Assembly (NCBI GenBank): GCA_039817245.1
Contig: JBCBWF010000272.1
Span: 1 to 7,009, forward strand
DNA: 7,009 nucleotides
Reading direction: 5' to 3'
DNA from: Thermohalobaculum sp039817245
GTDB taxonomy: Bacteria > Pseudomonadota > Alphaproteobacteria > Rhodobacterales > Rhodobacteraceae
Position 1 is the first letter of the stretch, and every line of letters starts with the position of its first letter. The translations under genes and the position numbers were made by a program. Below, piece by piece: positions 4,497 through 7,009 of the stretch. Below the pieces are notes generated by a model. It made no database searches. It worked only from the letters and a program-made list of their open reading frames with translations, and was not told the origin of the DNA.

Positions 4497-6110
4497 ATGA
4501 GCGTTGCATTCGACCCGGACTACGCGCTGCAGCCGATGCGCGGCCCCGCCCCGCGCCGCTGCGAGGCCCATGACGGCGCCACGCTGGAGTTTCGCCATTG
4601 GCCGGCGGAAGGACCGCGCCGCGGGGTGCTGCTGGTGCTGCACGAGGCCGCCGCCGCCACGGCCGAGGGGCTGGAGGACTACGACGTGGTCCTGCTCGAC
4701 CGGCAGGGCATGCGCGGCCGGAAGCGCGAGACCGCCGATTTCATCCGCGACCTGCAGACCCTGACCCAGCATCTCGCGCGCACCGACGGCATCGCCGCGG
4801 AGGAGACCGTGGTGATCGGAGAGGAGATCGGCGCCCTGCTCGCCGCCGCCTGGGTGCATGACTACGCGCCGCCGCTTCGCGCCCTCATCCTCGCCGCGCC
4901 TGCCTTCGCGCCGCGTGGCGCCCTGCCGGCCGCCCTCGGCGGCTATGCGAGCGAGCTGCAGGCGGACCTGCGCGAGACCGCGGCACGGATCCACGCCGAC
5001 GCCGCCGCGATCCGCGTGCCCACGCAGCTCCTGATCGACACCGAGGCGCCCGCCGGCGCGCGGACGCGCCAGCACCGCTTCTACTGCGCCCTCGGCACCG
5101 GCACGAAGGAGCGCCGGCTTGTCCCGGCGCGCCGCCGGCCCCTGCTCGCGGCCGAGGCCGTGCGCGCCGAGATCGCCCGGTTCGTCGAGACCGCCGCGGC
5201 GCGCCCCGAGCCCCGGACCCCGCTGATCGAGGCCGACCGCTACGGGCCCGCGCGCGAGGAGGCGGACCGGCTCGCGAGCCCCCTGCCCGCCGCGAGCCTC
5301 GACGGCCTGCGCTGGGCCGCCGCGCGCGCCGGCGTCGCCATCGGCAGCCGGCTTTCCGCCGGCATGCGGCTGGGGCGCAAGGCGGGCTTCGATTCCGGCG
5401 CCGTGCTCGACTACGTCTACCGCGACCGCGCCACCGGCCTCGGCCCCCTAGGCCGCGTCATCGACCGCACCTTCCTCGACGCAATCGGCTGGCGCGGCAT
5501 CCGCCAGCGCCGCCGCCATCTGGAAGCGATGCTCGCCGACGCTCTCCTGCGCCTCGCCGATGAGGGCCGCCCGCGCCATGTGCTCGACATCGCCGCCGGC
5601 CACGGGCGCTATGTGCTGGGCATGCCGGCGGAGGCCCTCGCGCTCGCCGACAGCGTGCTGCTCCGCGACTATTGCCCCGACAATGTCGCCGCCGGACGCC
5701 GCCTCATCGCCGAGGCCGGCCTCGAGGACCGCGCGCGCTTCGACGAGGGCGACGCCTTCGACGCAGAGAGCCTCGCCGCCATTGCCCCGGGCCCGACGCT
5801 CGCCATCGTCTCCGGCCTCTACGAGCTCTACGACGCCAATGCGCCGATCCGCGCCTCCCTCGGCGGGCTCGCCCGCGCCGTGCCCCCGGGCGGCTATCTC
5901 GTCTACACCAACCAGCCCTGGCACCCGCAGCTCGAATTCATCGCCCGCGCGCTTCGCAGCCATCGGGGCGGCGCGGCATGGGTGATGCGCCGCCGCTCGC
6001 AGGCCGAGATGGACGCGCTCGTGGCCGAGGCGGGCTTCGAGAAGCTCGACCAGCGGATCGACCGCTGGGGCATCTTCACGGTCAGTCTCGCCCGGCGGCG
6101 GACGGCCTGA
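4497..6110 (+). CDS. YnbC-like fusion: degenerate alpha/beta-hydrolase domain plus class I SAM methyltransferase (537 aa)
   Basis: This is a two-domain protein of the hydrolase-methyltransferase fusion type found with phospholipid-synthesis genes (E. coli YnbC is the architecture I recall). Residues about 25-230 follow an alpha/beta-hydrolase pattern (GVLLVLHE, DVVLLDRQG, AAAWVHDYAPPLRALILAAPAF, IRVPTQLLID). The expected nucleophile elbow GxSxG reads G-E-E-I-G (108-112), so Glu110 stands where Ser should be. The region that normally supplies His reads VPARRRPLL (about 209-217), and the Asp region is altered. The hydrolase half is therefore probably inactive. Residues about 300-537 form a Rossmann methyltransferase with SAM motif I VLDIAAGHGR (362-371), a RDYCPDNV segment after beta-2, GDAFD, VSGLYELYDAN and NQPWHPQLEF. 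Substrate unknown, perhaps a lipid or head group. It leads the operon behind the TetR operators and overlaps the acyltransferase start by one base. Confidence 0.87.
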   Translation: MSVAFDPDYALQPMRGPAPRRCEAHDGATLEFRHWPAEGPRRGVLLVLHEAAAATAEGLEDYDVVLLDRQGMRGRKRETADFIRDLQTLTQHLARTDGIAAEETVVIGEEIGALLAAAWVHDYAPPLRALILAAPAFAPRGALPAALGGYASELQADLRETAARIHADAAAIRVPTQLLIDTEAPAGARTRQHRFYCALGTGTKERRLVPARRRPLLAAEAVRAEIARFVETAAARPEPRTPLIEADRYGPAREEADRLASPLPAASLDGLRWAAARAGVAIGSRLSAGMRLGRKAGFDSGAVLDYVYRDRATGLGPLGRVIDRTFLDAIGWRGIRQRRRHLEAMLADALLRLADEGRPRHVLDIAAGHGRYVLGMPAEALALADSVLLRDYCPDNVAAGRRLIAEAGLEDRARFDEGDAFDAESLAAIAPGPTLAIVSGLYELYDANAPIRASLGGLARAVPPGGYLVYTNQPWHPQLEFIARALRSHRGGAAWVMRRRSQAEMDALVAEAGFEKLDQRIDRWGIFTVSLARRRTA

Positions 6111-6754
6111 TGGCAGGCCCGCTGCGACAGCTCGCCGGATGGGTCACCGGTGCGCTCCTCGCCCTCCTCGCCCGGCTGGTGACGGCCGTGCGGGCGGACT
6201 GGGCGGGCGTGGCGCCGGAGCGCAGACAGCGGGTCTACTTCGCCAACCATGCGAGCCATGCCGATTTCCTGCTGATCTGGACCGTGCTGCCCGATCCCCT
6301 CCGCGCCCTCACCCGGCCCATCGCGGCGGCCGATTACTGGCAGCGCACGGCACCGCGGCGCTTCGCGATGGACGCGGTCTTCAACGGCCTCCTGATCGAG
6401 CGCTGCGGCGCGCCGGAGCGCGCCGGCGCCGCGATCGACCGCGCGCTGGCGACCGGCGACAGCCTGATCCTCTTCCCCGAGGGCACGCGCAACACCACCG
6501 ACGCGCCCCTCCTGCCCTTCAAGGCCGGGCTCTACCACCTCGCCCGCGCGCATCCGGAGGTCGAGCTCGTGCCGGTCTGGATCGAGAACCTCAACCGGGT
6601 GATGCCGAAGGGCGAGATCGTGCCGATCCCGCTTCTCTGCAGCGTCACTTTCGGCGCCCCGCTGGCGCGCGTGCCCGACGAGGGCAAGGACGCCTTCCTC
6701 GCCCGCGCCGCCGCCGCCCTCCTCGCCACCAAACCCAAGGAGCGATCCGAATGA
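6110..6754 (+). CDS. PlsC-type lysophospholipid acyltransferase (214 aa)
   Basis: A membrane-associated 1-acylglycerol-3-phosphate O-acyltransferase-type enzyme, expected to transfer an acyl chain to lysophosphatidic acid or a similar acceptor to give phosphatidic acid. Seen: an N-terminal hydrophobic anchor (about 9-26), the catalytic HX4D block NHASHAD (His47, Asp52), the acceptor-phosphate block FPEGTR (122-127) and the later VPVWIENLNR stretch (154-163). Length is typical of a compact PlsC protein. The ATG shares its A with the TGA stop of the fusion gene (TGATG), so no separate Shine-Dalgarno is needed. An open frame continues far upstream, but that part is an Arg-rich shadow of the fusion gene. 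The gene overlaps the next by four bases (ATGA). Context with a cytidylyltransferase suggests it feeds CDP-diacylglycerol synthesis. The exact acceptor cannot be told from sequence, and it need not be the housekeeping plsC. Confidence 0.92.
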   Translation: MAGPLRQLAGWVTGALLALLARLVTAVRADWAGVAPERRQRVYFANHASHADFLLIWTVLPDPLRALTRPIAAADYWQRTAPRRFAMDAVFNGLLIERCGAPERAGAAIDRALATGDSLILFPEGTRNTTDAPLLPFKAGLYHLARAHPEVELVPVWIENLNRVMPKGEIVPIPLLCSVTFGAPLARVPDEGKDAFLARAAAALLATKPKERSE

Positions 6755-7009
6755 CCGATATCGACCGCGATCTCCTCACGCTCTTTCTCGGCACCGGAGC
6801 CCTTCTGGTGATCGCCACCGCTGCGGGCCAGCTGATGCGCCGCATGGTGGCGGACGGGCCGACGGTCGAGAACTTCAACACCCGCGTCTCGGCCTGGTGG
6901 ACCATGGCTGCACTCGGCTCGGCGGCGCTGCTGGCCGGACGAACTGGGGTGACGGTCCTCTTCGCGATCTGCTCGCTGGCGGCGCTCCGCGAGTTCCTGA
7001 CGCTCAGCC
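6751..7009 (+). CDS. Phosphatidate cytidylyltransferase, CdsA/YnbB-like (N-terminal part, cut by window edge)
   Basis: The first 86 codons are visible; the frame is open to the right edge. The sequence begins MTDIDRDLLTLFLGTGALLV, with one membrane span at about 9-27. A short polar loop carries ENFNTRVSAWWTM (about 40-52), then come two close hydrophobic segments (about 51-62 and 65-77) and LREFLTL (79-85). The NFN-R-WW segment followed by LREF is characteristic of the multi-pass CTP:phosphatidate cytidylyltransferases found beside PlsC and CDP-alcohol transferases (YnbB type). The product would convert phosphatidic acid and CTP to CDP-diacylglycerol in the inner membrane. The ATG overlaps the previous stop (ATGA), and AAGGAG at 6737-6742 lies eight bases upstream. 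The family's C-terminal signature lies outside the window, so catalytic competence cannot be judged. Confidence 0.8.
   Translation, partial: MTDIDRDLLTLFLGTGALLVIATAAGQLMRRMVADGPTVENFNTRVSAWWTMAALGSAALLAGRTGVTVLFAICSLAALREFLTLS

Noticed and set aside
5672..6109. N-terminal extension of the acyltransferase frame
   Set aside because: The extension is an Arg/Pro-rich shadow of the methyltransferase domain. The TGATG junction at 6108-6112 gives the natural coupled start.

Overview
The window is visibly GC-rich throughout, with G or C at nearly every third codon position. Shine-Dalgarno sites of the GGAGG type and the gene families present suggest a high-GC proteobacterium, most likely an alphaproteobacterium. 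This is an inference from composition and gene content, since no phylogenetic marker is present. The window holds six protein-coding genes (one cut by the right edge), no RNA genes, no CRISPR array and no recognisable transposase.

Layout, left to right. (1) Positions 25-1782, minus strand: a 585-residue acidic, glycine-rich, cysteine-free protein of unknown function with a low-complexity middle. (2) Positions 1783-2123: a divergent intergenic region. (3) Positions 2124-3480, plus strand: two overlapping genes, a multi-pass membrane protein (HTTM-like at best) and a single-span membrane-anchored partner carrying NPWKLGGYAMYT. (4) Positions 3481-3731: a convergent intergenic region with a 152-base nested inverted repeat around an AT-rich core. 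(5) Positions 3732-4367, minus strand: a TetR-family repressor. (6) Positions 4368-4496: a divergent promoter region with two near-identical 15-base operators. (7) Positions 4497-7009, plus strand: a tightly overlapped lipid operon made of an alpha/beta-hydrolase-methyltransferase fusion (YnbC-like), a PlsC-type lysophospholipid acyltransferase, and the start of a CdsA/YnbB-type phosphatidate cytidylyltransferase.

The right half reads as one regulated unit. The TetR protein probably represses itself and the lipid operon through the paired operators. The operon resembles the enterobacterial ynbABCD group: the acyltransferase would make phosphatidic acid, the cytidylyltransferase would activate it to CDP-diacylglycerol, and a head-group transferase would be expected just beyond the window. 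The fusion protein is the oddest member. Its methyltransferase half has a good SAM-binding motif, but the positions where its hydrolase half should carry Ser, Asp and His look substituted, so that half may be a pseudoenzyme.

The left half has no assignable pathway. The most unusual non-coding structure is the nested inverted repeat at 3520-3671, which contains four copies of a GTGAACATT-like motif in two oppositely oriented tandem pairs, each pair with an 11-base period.
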